Positions 34,377 to 43,836 are shown, counted from the first letter of the stretch. The stretch is DNA of 64,000 nt from Saprospiraceae bacterium (GCA_022841745.1 JALHQW010000006.1:101192-165191); one strand, 5' to 3'. The notes: a model not told the origin generated them from the sequence alone. Translations and numbers: made by a program.

Positions 34377-36065
34377 ATGAAAAAGTATCTAAACTGGCTG
34401 TTTGCGGCCACTTTGGCGGGCGGTATTCTCTTTGCCTGCTCCGAAGACTTTTTGGATGCTCCAGCACAAGGGTCGCTCGACAACCTGACCCTTGCCAACC
34501 AAGCGGGTGTCGAGGCAGCCTTGATTTCTGCCTATTCCATGCTCGACGGCTGGAATGCAGATTGGGGCGTATTCAATCCACCTTGGGGTGGAGCTGGCAG
34601 CAACTGGGTTTGGGGTAGCGTCACTTCCGACGAAGCCTATAAAGGCTCAGAGCCAGGCGACCAAGGAGAAATCCAACAAGTAGAACTTTACCAATGGGCA
34701 CCGGGCAACGTTTACTTCAACGTCAAGTTCCGTGCGCTTTACGAAGGCATCGCCCGTTCGAATGCCACACTGAAACTTGCAGCCGCTGTAACTGACCTGA
34801 CCGAAGGTACCCGCATAGCTGGCGAAGCCCGTTTCCTACGTGCACACTATCATTTCGATGCTTGGAAGATGTGGAAAAACGTGCCTTACTACACTGAGGC
34901 TGACGAAGATTTCCGCAAGGCCAATAACGAGGACATTGTGCCCCGTATAGCAGAGGATTTCCAATTTGCCATTGATAATCTTCCAGAAACGCAAGGCGCA
35001 GTTGGTCGTGTGACCAAGGGGGCAGCCCAAGCCTATCTTGGGAAATTGTTGCTCTACACTGGCGATTACTCAAAAGCGAAGGAGCAGTTCGACAACGTTG
35101 TGAACAGTGGCAAATATGACCTTGCACCATGCTTTCATGACTTTTTCACTACTGATGCTGAAAACGGCTCTGAGATGATTTTCTCCATCCAAGCCTCTGT
35201 GAACGACGGTGATGGTGAAGGCTCCAACGGGAACTTTGCCGACCGCCTCAACCACCCGCACGGTGGCAGCCCATTTGGCTGCTGCGGCTTCCACCAACCT
35301 TCGCAAAACCTTGTGAATTCGCATAAAGTGGACGCCAACGGCCTACCTTTGATTGATTCTTTCAATGGTTCCGATGTCACTGCAACCGATGCCGTTGACC
35401 CTCGCCTCGACTGGACGGTTGGCCGTGACGGTGTGCCTTTCCTCGATTGGGGTACGCACAACGAGACCTGGATTCGTGCAAGGTCATGGGCTGGGCCTTT
35501 CAGCTCAAAGAAATTTATCCATGCCAACGGACAACAAAGTTCAGTGGGCTGGTCCAACGTTCAACTAAGCCCAGTAAACATCCCTGTCATCCGCTATGCC
35601 GACGTGCTGCTGATGCTGGCGGAATGCGAGGTAGAATTGAACAACTTGGAGCGGGCACGTGAATTGGTGAACATGATACGGGAGCGGGCAGGTGTCTGCG
35701 CACAAGGCGCTGATGGCAATGCAACAACTGACCTATCCGACCCCGGCATTACTTGGGCCACCTACAGCGTGGGAACTTACACCGCTGCTTGGACTGACAA
35801 GGATGCTGCTCGTGATGCAGTTCGCTTCGAGCGCAAAATCGAGCTGGCATTGGAAGGTCACCGCTTCTTTGACCTGCGCCGCTGGGGTATTGCAAAGGAG
35901 GTTATCAATAACGACTACCTACCAGTTGAAAAGACCAAGCGCACCTACTTGGAGGCTTCAGGCGGTTTCGAAGACAGGCATGTACTGTTCCCGCTGCCTT
36001 CTGTTCAGATTGAGCTGAGCAAGAAGGACGGACAGCCGCAACTCCAGCAGAATGCTGGATATTGA
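34377..36065 (+). CDS. SusD/RagB-family surface glycan-binding lipoprotein
   Basis: 562 residues, lipoprotein signal ending ILFAC, then SEDFLDAPAQGSLDN typical of SusD N-termini. The TPR-like helical core includes RGKAAQAYLGKLLLYTGDY-like and PVIRYADVLLMLAECEVELN segments, and the C-terminal signature FERKIELALEGHRFFDLRRWG is complete. It caps the SusC pore and presents xylan fragments. A clear intrinsic terminator follows at 36108. Confidence 0.95.
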   Translation: MKKYLNWLFAATLAGGILFACSEDFLDAPAQGSLDNLTLANQAGVEAALISAYSMLDGWNADWGVFNPPWGGAGSNWVWGSVTSDEAYKGSEPGDQGEIQQVELYQWAPGNVYFNVKFRALYEGIARSNATLKLAAAVTDLTEGTRIAGEARFLRAHYHFDAWKMWKNVPYYTEADEDFRKANNEDIVPRIAEDFQFAIDNLPETQGAVGRVTKGAAQAYLGKLLLYTGDYSKAKEQFDNVVNSGKYDLAPCFHDFFTTDAENGSEMIFSIQASVNDGDGEGSNGNFADRLNHPHGGSPFGCCGFHQPSQNLVNSHKVDANGLPLIDSFNGSDVTATDAVDPRLDWTVGRDGVPFLDWGTHNETWIRARSWAGPFSSKKFIHANGQQSSVGWSNVQLSPVNIPVIRYADVLLMLAECEVELNNLERARELVNMIRERAGVCAQGADGNATTDLSDPGITWATYSVGTYTAAWTDKDAARDAVRFERKIELALEGHRFFDLRRWGIAKEVINNDYLPVEKTKRTYLEASGGFEDRHVLFPLPSVQIELSKKDGQPQLQQNAGY

Positions 36066-36107
36066 AAAAGACTTAAAGTCAATATTTAAAGAGAATAAAT
36101 TGTACCG

Positions 36108-36146
36108 CAAGAGGCAGCCAAGTGCTGCCTCTTGTTTTGTTTTTTC
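36108..36146 (+). terminator. Intrinsic terminator after SusD
   Basis: CAAGAGGCAG and CTGCCTCTTG form a perfect 10-bp stem with a 7-base loop, followed directly by TTTTGTTTTTT. It ends the SusC/SusD unit, so the FG-GAP gene at 36204 needs its own promoter or readthrough. Confidence 0.85.
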
Positions 36147-36203
36147 TTTCGTAGTTTTCGGACTGGTTCCACCCATTTTTACAAAGGCATACTGAACAGA
36201 CTT

Positions 36204-39200
36204 ATGAAGAAAGCGCAGCTAATAAGGTTTTTCTTGCCCCTTCCAGCCCTCTTATTGTGGGGTTCCTGCAACAAGCAGCAACAGTCAGGCGGAAGTGTCG
36301 AACAGCTTTTTCACAAACTCCCAGCATCGGAAACAGGACTTGACTTCGTCAATGAGGTAAAGGATGGCGAAGATTTCAACGTGCTTACCTACCGCAATTT
36401 CTACAACGGAGGTGGCGTCGCCATTGGCGACGTCAACAACGACGGGCTGGCTGACATCTACTTCACCGCCAACCAGCAACCCAACAAACTCTACCTCAAT
36501 AAAGGCAACTGGAAATTCGAAGACATCACTGAAAAAGCGGGCGTCGGTGGCACCAAATCTTGGAGCACTGGCGTGTCAATGGCCGACGTGAACGGCGACG
36601 GCTGGCTCGACATCTACGTCTGCAACTCCGGCGATATCGTTGGCGACAACAAGGAAAACGAGCTTTTCATCAACCAGTCCGGCAGTAATCAGTCCGGCAG
36701 TCCGAAGTCGGGGGAAGTGCTTATACCCACCTTTAAGGAACAAGCCAAAGCATATGGACTTGCAAACAAGGGCTTTTCTACCCACGCCTCCTTCTTCGAT
36801 TACGACACCGATGGCGACCTTGATTGCTACATCCTTAATAATTCCTACAAAAACCCAGAGCGCATAGACCCCTTCAAAAGCACCCGCCTCCAAAAAGACT
36901 CGCTCGGTGGCGACAAACTCCTGCGCAACGACGGTGAACGATTCACAGATATAACTGATGCAGCAGGCATCTATTCCTCCGCCATCGGCTTCGGCCTTGG
37001 CGTCTCCATCAGCGACCTGAACGGCGACATGCTGCCCGATATTTATGTGAGCAATGACTTTTGGGAAAGGGACTATCTCTATCTTAACAGTCCACAGTCC
37101 ACAGTCAGCAATCAGCAGTCGGGGGCTGCTACCACGGCATCGACTGCCGGACTGAAGACTGGCGGACTGAAGGCTTTCAAAGAAGAACTCACCACCCGCA
37201 TCCCCCTCTGCTCCGTCGCCAGCATGGGTGCCGATATTGCCGACCTCAACAACGACGGGCATCCTGACATCTTTACAACCGACATGCTCGCAGCCGACAA
37301 TTACCGCCTAAAAGCCATGACCGTCTTCGACCCCTACCACCTCGAAGACCTGAAATACCGGGCCGACTACCATTACCAAATCCTCCAGAATTGCCTCCAA
37401 ATCAACGATGGCAACGCCAATTTCCAAGAAACAGCCCACCTCTCCGGCGTCGCCGCCACCGACTGGAGCTGGGGTGCCCTCGCTTTCGATTTTGACAACG
37501 ACGGCTGGAAGGACATTTTCGTCGCCAATGCGCTCTATAAAGAAATCATGTACCTCGATTTTACCAATTTCATCAACGACAAAGACGAGGTGAAAAAGGT
37601 CGTCACTGAAAAAGGCAAGTTCGACTGGCGAGACTTCGCCGAGTTCCTCCCCTCTAATCCGCTGCCGAATTACGCCTTCGTTAACCAGTCTTCAGTACGT
37701 CAGTCCGTCAATCCGCAGTCCGGCACTGCTACCACTGAACCGACTGCCGGACTGAGGACTGATGGACTGATGACTCAAAAAAGCGGACTGCTGACTTTCA
37801 AGGACCAAGCCACCGCCCTCGGCCTCGGCGACCCCTCCTTCTCCAACGGCGCAGCCTACGGCGACCTCGACAACGACGGCGACCTCGACCTTGTGGTGAA
37901 CAACGTGAACATGCCCTGCTTTGTCTATCGGAACGACGCCAGCAGCAAGCCCAATCACAACTATTTGAAAGTCAAATTGATAGGTGAAGGCAAAAACACG
38001 CTGGGCGTAGGCGCAAAAGTGAAGATCACGGCTGGCGGAACGGAACAGGTGCTCCAGCACTTCCCACAGCGGGGCTTCCAAAGCAGCATGGAACCCGGCC
38101 TGCTTTTCGGTTTGGGTGCTGCGCAACAGGTGGAAAAACTCGAAATCACCTGGCCCGATAAGCGCACCCAGGTATTGGAAAACCTGGCTGCCAATCAAAC
38201 GCTGGTGTTGAAACAGTCCGGCAGTCCGCAGGCCGGCAGTCCGCAGTCCGGCAGTCCGCAGTCCGGCAGTCCGCAGTCCGGCAGTCCGCAGTCTGGCAGT
38301 CCACAGTCTGGCAGTTCACAGTCGGGGGCTGCAGGCATGGCACAGATTCCGGACTGGAGACTGAAGCCTGAAGCACTCAAAGAAAGCCGCCACACCGAAA
38401 ACCGCTTCAACGACTTCGATCATGAGCGGCTGTTGCCGAGGATGCTCTCCACCGATAGCCCGAAAATCATCCGGGGCGACCTCAACGGCGACGGGCAGGA
38501 GGACTTTGTGCTAACGGGTGCTGCTGGCGACCCCGATAAGTTATTTTTCCAAAAAAACGGAACTTGGAATCACCAGCCTGATTTTCAATCCAAAGATGAC
38601 ATCGAGCGGGAAACCACCTGCGGCGCTATCTTCGACCTGGACGGCGACGGCGACAACGACCTGCTGCTTGGTACGGGCGGCAATGAGTTTCAGCGTGGTT
38701 TTGAATACTATTTGCTGCGGTTTTATGAAAACGACGGCAAGGGCAAACTTCAAGCAAATCACTCGATGGCCCCCCCGGCTGGCGGCATGCTCTCCTGCAT
38801 CGTCACTGGCGATATTGATGGTGACAAAGACCTTGACCTCTTCATCGGTGGGCGAGCCGTGCCGGGCAATTACGGACTGATGCCCCGTAGTTTTTTGCTC
38901 CGCAATGACGGCGGGGGTCGCTGGACGGACGTGACCGAAAAAGAACTCGGCAACTGCGGAATGGTCACCGACGCTGCATTCGCCGACACGGACAAGGACG
39001 GCGACCAAGACTTGCTTGTGGTGGGTGATTGGATACCCGTCATGCACTTCCAGAACGAGGGCGGACGCATGGTTTTCTCCAAAAAGCAAACCCAAAAACC
39101 CTTCTCCGGCTGGTGGACCTGCATCGAAGCCGCCGACCTCGATGGCGACGGCGACCTCGATTTCGTGCTGGGCAACTGGGGCTTGAACACCAAGTTCAAG

Positions 39201-39836
39201 GCCACTGATGAGCGCCCGCTCACGATGTACGTCAAGGATTTTGACCAAAACAAAAAGACCGAGTTCGTGCTGAACTGGTACCCGCCGCTCGACGACAAAC
39301 CCTGGCCCTTTGCTGGGCGGCTCGATATGACTGGGCAAGTGCCCTCATTGAAAAAGAAGGCGCTCAAATTCGAGGACTACGCCAAGCTGACTTACGAAAC
39401 CATGTTCACCGAAGCGGAAAGAAAAGGCGCAGTGGCGCACAAAGCCAACTGGCTGCAAACCTCCGTGCTTTGGAACGATGGCAAGGAGTTCAGGCTCGAA
39501 GCGCTGCCGATGGAAGCGCAGGTCTCCCCAGTGTTCGGCATCGCCGTGGACGATTTCAATGCCGACAGGAAAATGGACATCTGGCTCGGCGGCAATTTTT
39601 ATGGCTTAAAACCAGAAGTGGGGCGGCACGACTCCAGCCGAGGGGTCTTACTGGCTGGTGATGGCAACCCTAAAGGGGTAAGTTTTTCTTTCATAAAAAA
39701 CTCGGAGTCGGGCATTTATATCAATGGCGAGGTGAGGGATGCGGCAGTGTTTGAGACAAAAAGCGGCAAGTTGCTTTTGGTGGCGAGGAATGATGCGGAG
39801 GCGGTGTTTTACGTAAAAACTGGACAGATCCAATGA
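36204..39836 (+). CDS. Giant FG-GAP/VCBS-repeat lipoprotein with ASPIC/UnbV domain (CRTAC1-like), first paralogue
   Basis: 1210 residues from the ATG at 36204; lipobox WGSC. Many FG-GAP/VCBS blades with calcium-binding DxNxDG loops (DVNNDGLADIYF, DVNGDGWLDIYV, DTDGDLDCYI, DFDNDGWKDIFV and others) suggest one or two beta-propellers on the cell surface. A central ASPIC/UnbV domain spans roughly nt 37945-38210. Four in-frame CAGTCC-family repeats interrupt loops between blades (36674, 37088, 37686, 38214). It overlaps the next paralogue by four bases (ATGA). Such proteins often sit next to SusC/SusD; I infer a surface glycan-related role, unproven. Confidence 0.88.
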   Translation: MKKAQLIRFFLPLPALLLWGSCNKQQQSGGSVEQLFHKLPASETGLDFVNEVKDGEDFNVLTYRNFYNGGGVAIGDVNNDGLADIYFTANQQPNKLYLNKGNWKFEDITEKAGVGGTKSWSTGVSMADVNGDGWLDIYVCNSGDIVGDNKENELFINQSGSNQSGSPKSGEVLIPTFKEQAKAYGLANKGFSTHASFFDYDTDGDLDCYILNNSYKNPERIDPFKSTRLQKDSLGGDKLLRNDGERFTDITDAAGIYSSAIGFGLGVSISDLNGDMLPDIYVSNDFWERDYLYLNSPQSTVSNQQSGAATTASTAGLKTGGLKAFKEELTTRIPLCSVASMGADIADLNNDGHPDIFTTDMLAADNYRLKAMTVFDPYHLEDLKYRADYHYQILQNCLQINDGNANFQETAHLSGVAATDWSWGALAFDFDNDGWKDIFVANALYKEIMYLDFTNFINDKDEVKKVVTEKGKFDWRDFAEFLPSNPLPNYAFVNQSSVRQSVNPQSGTATTEPTAGLRTDGLMTQKSGLLTFKDQATALGLGDPSFSNGAAYGDLDNDGDLDLVVNNVNMPCFVYRNDASSKPNHNYLKVKLIGEGKNTLGVGAKVKITAGGTEQVLQHFPQRGFQSSMEPGLLFGLGAAQQVEKLEITWPDKRTQVLENLAANQTLVLKQSGSPQAGSPQSGSPQSGSPQSGSPQSGSPQSGSSQSGAAGMAQIPDWRLKPEALKESRHTENRFNDFDHERLLPRMLSTDSPKIIRGDLNGDGQEDFVLTGAAGDPDKLFFQKNGTWNHQPDFQSKDDIERETTCGAIFDLDGDGDNDLLLGTGGNEFQRGFEYYLLRFYENDGKGKLQANHSMAPPAGGMLSCIVTGDIDGDKDLDLFIGGRAVPGNYGLMPRSFLLRNDGGGRWTDVTEKELGNCGMVTDAAFADTDKDGDQDLLVVGDWIPVMHFQNEGGRMVFSKKQTQKPFSGWWTCIEAADLDGDGDLDFVLGNWGLNTKFKATDERPLTMYVKDFDQNKKTEFVLNWYPPLDDKPWPFAGRLDMTGQVPSLKKKALKFEDYAKLTYETMFTEAERKGAVAHKANWLQTSVLWNDGKEFRLEALPMEAQVSPVFGIAVDDFNADRKMDIWLGGNFYGLKPEVGRHDSSRGVLLAGDGNPKGVSFSFIKNSESGIYINGEVRDAAVFETKSGKLLLVARNDAEAVFYVKTGQIQ
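36674..36716 (+). repeat. In-frame CAGTCC-family repeat 1 in FG-GAP gene A (left arm only)
   Basis: Encodes QSGSNQSGSPKSG after LFIN. Only the left arm and the GGGGG of the loop remain. Located in an inter-blade loop. Confidence 0.85.
37088..37172 (+). repeat. In-frame CAGTCC-family repeat 2 in FG-GAP gene A (complete)
   Basis: Left arm, loop GGGGGCTGCTACCACGGCATC and right arm are all present. Encodes SPQSTVSNQQSGAATTASTA then GLKTGGLK. Same frame as the other coding copies. Confidence 0.9.
37686..37796 (+). repeat. In-frame CAGTCC-family repeat 3 in FG-GAP gene A (complete)
   Basis: Encodes QSSVRQSVNPQSGTATTEPT then AGLRTDGLMTQKSGLLT. The loop reads CACTGCTACCACTGAACC, somewhat diverged. 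Confidence 0.88.
38214..38366 (+). repeat. In-frame CAGTCC-family repeat 4 in FG-GAP gene A, with seven 15-base units
   Basis: Seven tandem copies of GGCAGTCCGCAGTCC (38220-38324), each encoding GSPQS or a close variant, then the loop (SGAAGMAQIPD) and a degraded right arm. The unit length is a multiple of three, so copy-number change keeps the frame. It links the ASPIC/UnbV domain to the second propeller. Confidence 0.92.
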
Positions 39837-42800
39837 ACAAACAGCTACTATATTTTTCACTGTTTACCCTTTTTTTGGGCGCTTGCACAAAAAAGGAAAA
39901 ACCCCTTTTCCAGTCGCTCCCTGCTTCCGAAACGGGCATCCATTTCTCCAACCGCATCACTGAGGACGACACGTTCAATATCCTCAACTACGAGTACGTC
40001 TATAACGGCGGCGGCGTGGGCATCGGCGATTTCAACAATGACGGCTTACAGGATGTGTTTTTCACGGGCAATCAGGTGGGCAACAAATTATACCTAAACA
40101 AAGGCTCCAAAGGAGCAAGCGATTTCAAGTTTGAGGATGTGACTGAACAGGCTGGCGTCGCCGCCAAAAACCGCTGGAATTCTGGTGTCGCTGTCGTGGA
40201 CATCAACAACGATGGTTGGCTCGACCTCTACGTCTGCGCCACCACCTACCAGCCGGGCAGTCGCCGGGCGAATTCGCTTTTTATCAATAATGGCGGGCAG
40301 AGTCCGCAGTCTGACAGTCGGCAGTCTGGCAGTCCAACGGCAAACTCGACTGACGGACTGAAGACTAAAGGACTGACTACTGCCACCTTCACCGAGATGG
40401 CCGCCGAATACGGCATCGCCGACACCTCCCATACCATGAACGCCGCTTTTTTCGATTACGACAACGACGGCGACCTCGACCTTTACCTGCTCGTCAACCA
40501 GATGGACGAGAAAAAAGTACCGAATGTTTACCGCCCAAAAATCACGGACGGCACTTCCAAGCGAACTGATAAATTGTTCCGAAACGACTACGACGAAACG
40601 CTCAAACACCCAGTATTTACCGATGTTTCCAAAGAAGCAGGCATCCTCATCGAAGGCTTCGGCTTGGGCGTCAATATCTGTGACATCAACCAAGACGGCT
40701 GGAAGGACGTGTACGTGACGAACGATTATTTGACCAATGATTTGCTGTGGGTGAACAGTCCGAAGTCCTCAGTCCGGCAGTCCGACAGTCCGCAGTCAGG
40801 GGCTGCTACCACGGCGCCGACTGCCGGACTGAGGACTGCCGGACTGAGGACTGACGGACTGAGGACTGACGGACTGAGGACTGACGGACTGAGGACTGAC
40901 GGACTGAGGACTTTTGTTGATAAAGCTCCCCAATACCTCAAGCACACCAGCCACAGCGCCATGGGCAACGACGTGGTGGACCTCAACAATGACGCCCTGC
41001 CCGACATCGTAGCCGTTGACATGCTGCCGGAAGACAACCTCCGCCGCAAGACCATGCTCATGCCCAATAACTACAATTCCTACCTGAACAACGACAAATT
41101 CGGCTACCAGTACCAATACGTCCGCAACACCCTGCAACTCCACCAAGGGTTCAAGCCGGGTAGCCCTGACCCACTGTTTAGCGAAGTTGCTATGTTCTCC
41201 GGCATCTCCTCTACCGACTGGAGTTGGACGCCCCTCGTCGCCGATTTCGACTGCGATGGTTACCGGGACATCATCATCACCAACGGCTTCCCAAAGGATG
41301 TGACCGACCGTGATTTCATTGATTTCAATTCGGAAAAAGGCAGGTTTTTGACCAAGCAGCAGTTGATGGAGAAAATCCCTTCGGTTAAAATAAAAAACTA
41401 TGCTTTTCGGAATGAGTCAGCAGTATATCAGTCCGGCAGTCCGCAGTCCACAGTCCACAGTCCGCAGTCCACAGTCCACAGTCCGAAGACCGAAGTCCAC
41501 AGTCCGCAGTCCACAGTCCACAGTCCGCAGTCGGGGGCGCAGACTGGCGGACTGAAGACTGAAGGACTGCGGACTCAACAAAACCCGCCAACTTTCGAGA
41601 ACATGGGCGCCAAATGGGGCATCACCCAATCCTCCTTTTCCAACGGTGCCGCCTATGCCGATTTCGACAATGACGGCGACCTCGATTATGTGGTGAACAA
41701 TATAAACGACAGCGCTTTTGTGTTCAAAAACACGCTCATCGAGACAAGGAAAGACAGTGCTAACTGGTTGAAAATCAAATTGAAAGGCCCTGAAAAAAAC
41801 CTGAACGGCCTCGGCGCTACCGTGCAGGTATATTATGGCGGTGAAACGCAGTTTTGGGACAATACCCCGCACCGTGGCTACCTCTCCTCTGTGGAAACTG
41901 GGGCGCATTTTGGTTTTGGAAAAACGAAGCAACTCGACAGCGTGGTGGTTATTTGGCAAGCGGCCTACCCCACCCCGGCGTTAAGGCAGGTTTTGAAAAA
42001 TACCGCTACCAACCAAGTACTAACGGTTAATTACAAGGACGGCAGCCCTTTCATCCCTCATCCCTCATCCCCCATCCCTATTTTCGCCTCCCACGACCTC
42101 AACTACATCCATGCCGAAAGCGATTACATTGACTTCAACGTCCAGCGCCTCCTGCCGCACAAGCTCTCCCAGTTCGGCCCAGCCATTGCCATTGCCGATG
42201 TGAATGGCGATGGCTTGGACGATTTCTATGTAAGCGGTTCGCATTTCAACAAGGGCAAATTTTTTATACAAAAGTCTGATGGTCAATTTGTTGCGCAAGA
42301 CTTGCTGCCGGGTGAAGATGGCAACGCCAAGCGGGGCGAAGAACTAGGCACCCTATTTTTCGATGCGGACGGCGATGGCGACCAAGACCTTTACCTTGCC
42401 ACAGGCGGCTACGAATTCGACCTCAGCGACAGCTGCTACCAGGACAAACTCTACCTAAACGAAGGCGGTCGTTTCACACTGGCCAAGGATGCCCTGCCCC
42501 CCATCTTAAGCAGCGGCTCTTGTGTCAAAGCCGCCGATTTCGACCGGGACGGCGACCTCGACCTCTTCGTCGGGGGACGGGTGCTGCCCTTTCAGTACCC
42601 ACTGCCTGTTAGCAGTTATTTATTAAAAAATGATGGGAAAGGCCATTTTACGGTAGCAAACAAAGACGCCGCCCCCGCCCTCGAAAACATTGGCCTCGTC
42701 TGCGATGCCCTCTGGACCGACTACGACAACGATGGCTGGCAAGACCTCCTCCTCGCAGGGGAATGGATGCCGCTTTTATTCCTACACAATGACAAGGGAA

Positions 42801-43816
42801 ATCTCACGCTCCCATCCTCTCATCCTCTCACCGATAAAATCGGCATGTGGAACAGCCTCGCCGCTGCCGACTTCGACCTCGATGGCGACATGGACTATGT
42901 GGTGGGCAACCTTGGCACGAACACCCTTTTCAAAGCTGACGAAGACCACCCCATCGGCATCTATGCTGCCGACTTCGATGCCAACAAAACCGAACTGACC
43001 AACCCCGCCGCCGATGCAAACGTGAAGGGCAACCTCGGCATGGATGCCATACCGTCCGCCTGGTTTCCAGATGAGAAGGGCAAACTGACCGAATTTCCCT
43101 TCTTCGGCAGGGCGGATATGGACAAACAGCTCATCCGAACGAAAAAGCTCTACCTCCACCACCACGATTTTGGCAAGGCAACAATGGCGGATTTGATGGG
43201 GCATTTTCCAGCCGCCAAGCCGCTTGTTTTAAAAGCTAATTATTTGAAAACCAGCTACATAGAAAACCTTGGGGACGGCAATTTTGCGCTGCGGGAAATG
43301 CCGCCTGCCGCCCAGCTTGCCCCGGTTTTCGGCATGGTTACCGGTGATTTCAACGGCGATAACTTGCCCGACCTGTTGCTCACGGGCAACGATTTTGGCA
43401 CAGAAACGGGCATGGGCCGCTCTGATGCCTTGAATGGCCTGCTCCTGCTCGGCGATGGCAAGGGAAATTTCACGCCGACGGCCATGCAGCAAAGCGGCAT
43501 TTGCATAACCGGCGACGGCAAAAGCCTCGTCCGAATGCAAGGCAAGGATGGCAGTTCACTCATTGCCGCAGGTCAAAACAAAGGACCATTGCAGGTTTTT
43601 AAAAACGGCAAATTGAGCGACAAATCACTGCCCTTGCAGCCTGCCGATTGCGCAGCAATTATCACCTTGTCCGATGGGCGGAAATACCGGGAAGAATTGT
43701 CGTATGGCCATAGTTTTCTTTCTCAATCTGCCCGGCGGCTATGGCTGCCTGTGGGGGCGGTTTCTTTTGAAATCTTTGATTATCAAGGGAATAAACGGAG
43801 CGACCGGGTTCAATAA
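39833..43816 (+). CDS. Giant FG-GAP/VCBS-repeat lipoprotein with ASPIC/UnbV domain (CRTAC1-like), second paralogue
   Basis: 1327 residues; lipobox LGAC then TKKEKPLFQSLPASETGI, closely matching the first paralogue. Repeated calcium-loop motifs (DFNNDGLQDVFF, DINNDGWLDLYV, DYDNDGDLDLYL, DFDCDGYRDIII, DFDLDGDMDYVV) mark FG-GAP blades; an ASPIC/UnbV domain lies at about nt 41755-42030. Three in-frame CAGTCC-family repeats and two ATCCCTC-type repeats sit in loops. Start ATG overlaps the previous stop (ATGA), indicating translational coupling. It is probably a tandem duplicate; function inferred only from family and context. Confidence 0.88.
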   Translation: MNKQLLYFSLFTLFLGACTKKEKPLFQSLPASETGIHFSNRITEDDTFNILNYEYVYNGGGVGIGDFNNDGLQDVFFTGNQVGNKLYLNKGSKGASDFKFEDVTEQAGVAAKNRWNSGVAVVDINNDGWLDLYVCATTYQPGSRRANSLFINNGGQSPQSDSRQSGSPTANSTDGLKTKGLTTATFTEMAAEYGIADTSHTMNAAFFDYDNDGDLDLYLLVNQMDEKKVPNVYRPKITDGTSKRTDKLFRNDYDETLKHPVFTDVSKEAGILIEGFGLGVNICDINQDGWKDVYVTNDYLTNDLLWVNSPKSSVRQSDSPQSGAATTAPTAGLRTAGLRTDGLRTDGLRTDGLRTDGLRTFVDKAPQYLKHTSHSAMGNDVVDLNNDALPDIVAVDMLPEDNLRRKTMLMPNNYNSYLNNDKFGYQYQYVRNTLQLHQGFKPGSPDPLFSEVAMFSGISSTDWSWTPLVADFDCDGYRDIIITNGFPKDVTDRDFIDFNSEKGRFLTKQQLMEKIPSVKIKNYAFRNESAVYQSGSPQSTVHSPQSTVHSPKTEVHSPQSTVHSPQSGAQTGGLKTEGLRTQQNPPTFENMGAKWGITQSSFSNGAAYADFDNDGDLDYVVNNINDSAFVFKNTLIETRKDSANWLKIKLKGPEKNLNGLGATVQVYYGGETQFWDNTPHRGYLSSVETGAHFGFGKTKQLDSVVVIWQAAYPTPALRQVLKNTATNQVLTVNYKDGSPFIPHPSSPIPIFASHDLNYIHAESDYIDFNVQRLLPHKLSQFGPAIAIADVNGDGLDDFYVSGSHFNKGKFFIQKSDGQFVAQDLLPGEDGNAKRGEELGTLFFDADGDGDQDLYLATGGYEFDLSDSCYQDKLYLNEGGRFTLAKDALPPILSSGSCVKAADFDRDGDLDLFVGGRVLPFQYPLPVSSYLLKNDGKGHFTVANKDAAPALENIGLVCDALWTDYDNDGWQDLLLAGEWMPLLFLHNDKGNLTLPSSHPLTDKIGMWNSLAAADFDLDGDMDYVVGNLGTNTLFKADEDHPIGIYAADFDANKTELTNPAADANVKGNLGMDAIPSAWFPDEKGKLTEFPFFGRADMDKQLIRTKKLYLHHHDFGKATMADLMGHFPAAKPLVLKANYLKTSYIENLGDGNFALREMPPAAQLAPVFGMVTGDFNGDNLPDLLLTGNDFGTETGMGRSDALNGLLLLGDGKGNFTPTAMQQSGICITGDGKSLVRMQGKDGSSLIAAGQNKGPLQVFKNGKLSDKSLPLQPADCAAIITLSDGRKYREELSYGHSFLSQSARRLWLPVGAVSFEIFDYQGNKRSDRVQ
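40297..40380 (+). repeat. In-frame CAGTCC-family repeat 1 in FG-GAP gene B
   Basis: Encodes QSPQSDSRQSGSPTANSTDG then LKTKGLT. It occupies the same relative position (after the LFINN of an early blade) as repeat 1 in gene A. The loop is shortened. Confidence 0.87.
40755..40912 (+). repeat. In-frame CAGTCC-family repeat 2 in FG-GAP gene B, expanded right arm
   Basis: Complete element: left arm, loop AGGGGCTGCTACCACGGCGCC, and a right arm expanded to six 15-base units (GGACTGAGGACTGAC) encoding GLRTD repeats. It follows LLWVN, equivalent to the position of repeat 2 in gene A (after YLYLN). Confidence 0.92.
41416..41575 (+). repeat. In-frame CAGTCC-family repeat 3 in FG-GAP gene B, expanded left arm
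   Basis: The left arm is expanded in 12-base units (CAGTCCACAGTC and variants) encoding STVHSPQ-type repeats; a short loop GGGGGCGCAG and a right arm encoding TGGLKTEGLRT follow. It sits after the AFRNES segment, equivalent to repeat 3 of gene A (after YAFVNQ). Confidence 0.92.
42051..42080 (+). repeat. ATCCCTC tandem repeat inside FG-GAP gene B
   Basis: CATCCCT units encoding FIPHPSSPIP between the ASPIC/UnbV domain and the second propeller, the same linker where gene A carries its seven-unit repeat. A smaller related stretch (CATCCTCT units) lies at 42811-42831. Confidence 0.78.
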
Positions 43817-43836
43817 ATTCAAAATCAATCAATTGC

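Noticed and set aside
38214-38366. Possible CRISPR array (regular short repeats)
   Set aside because: Units are directly adjacent without unique spacers, lie within an open reading frame, and no cas genes are nearby. The same holds for 23151-23206 and 41416-41575.
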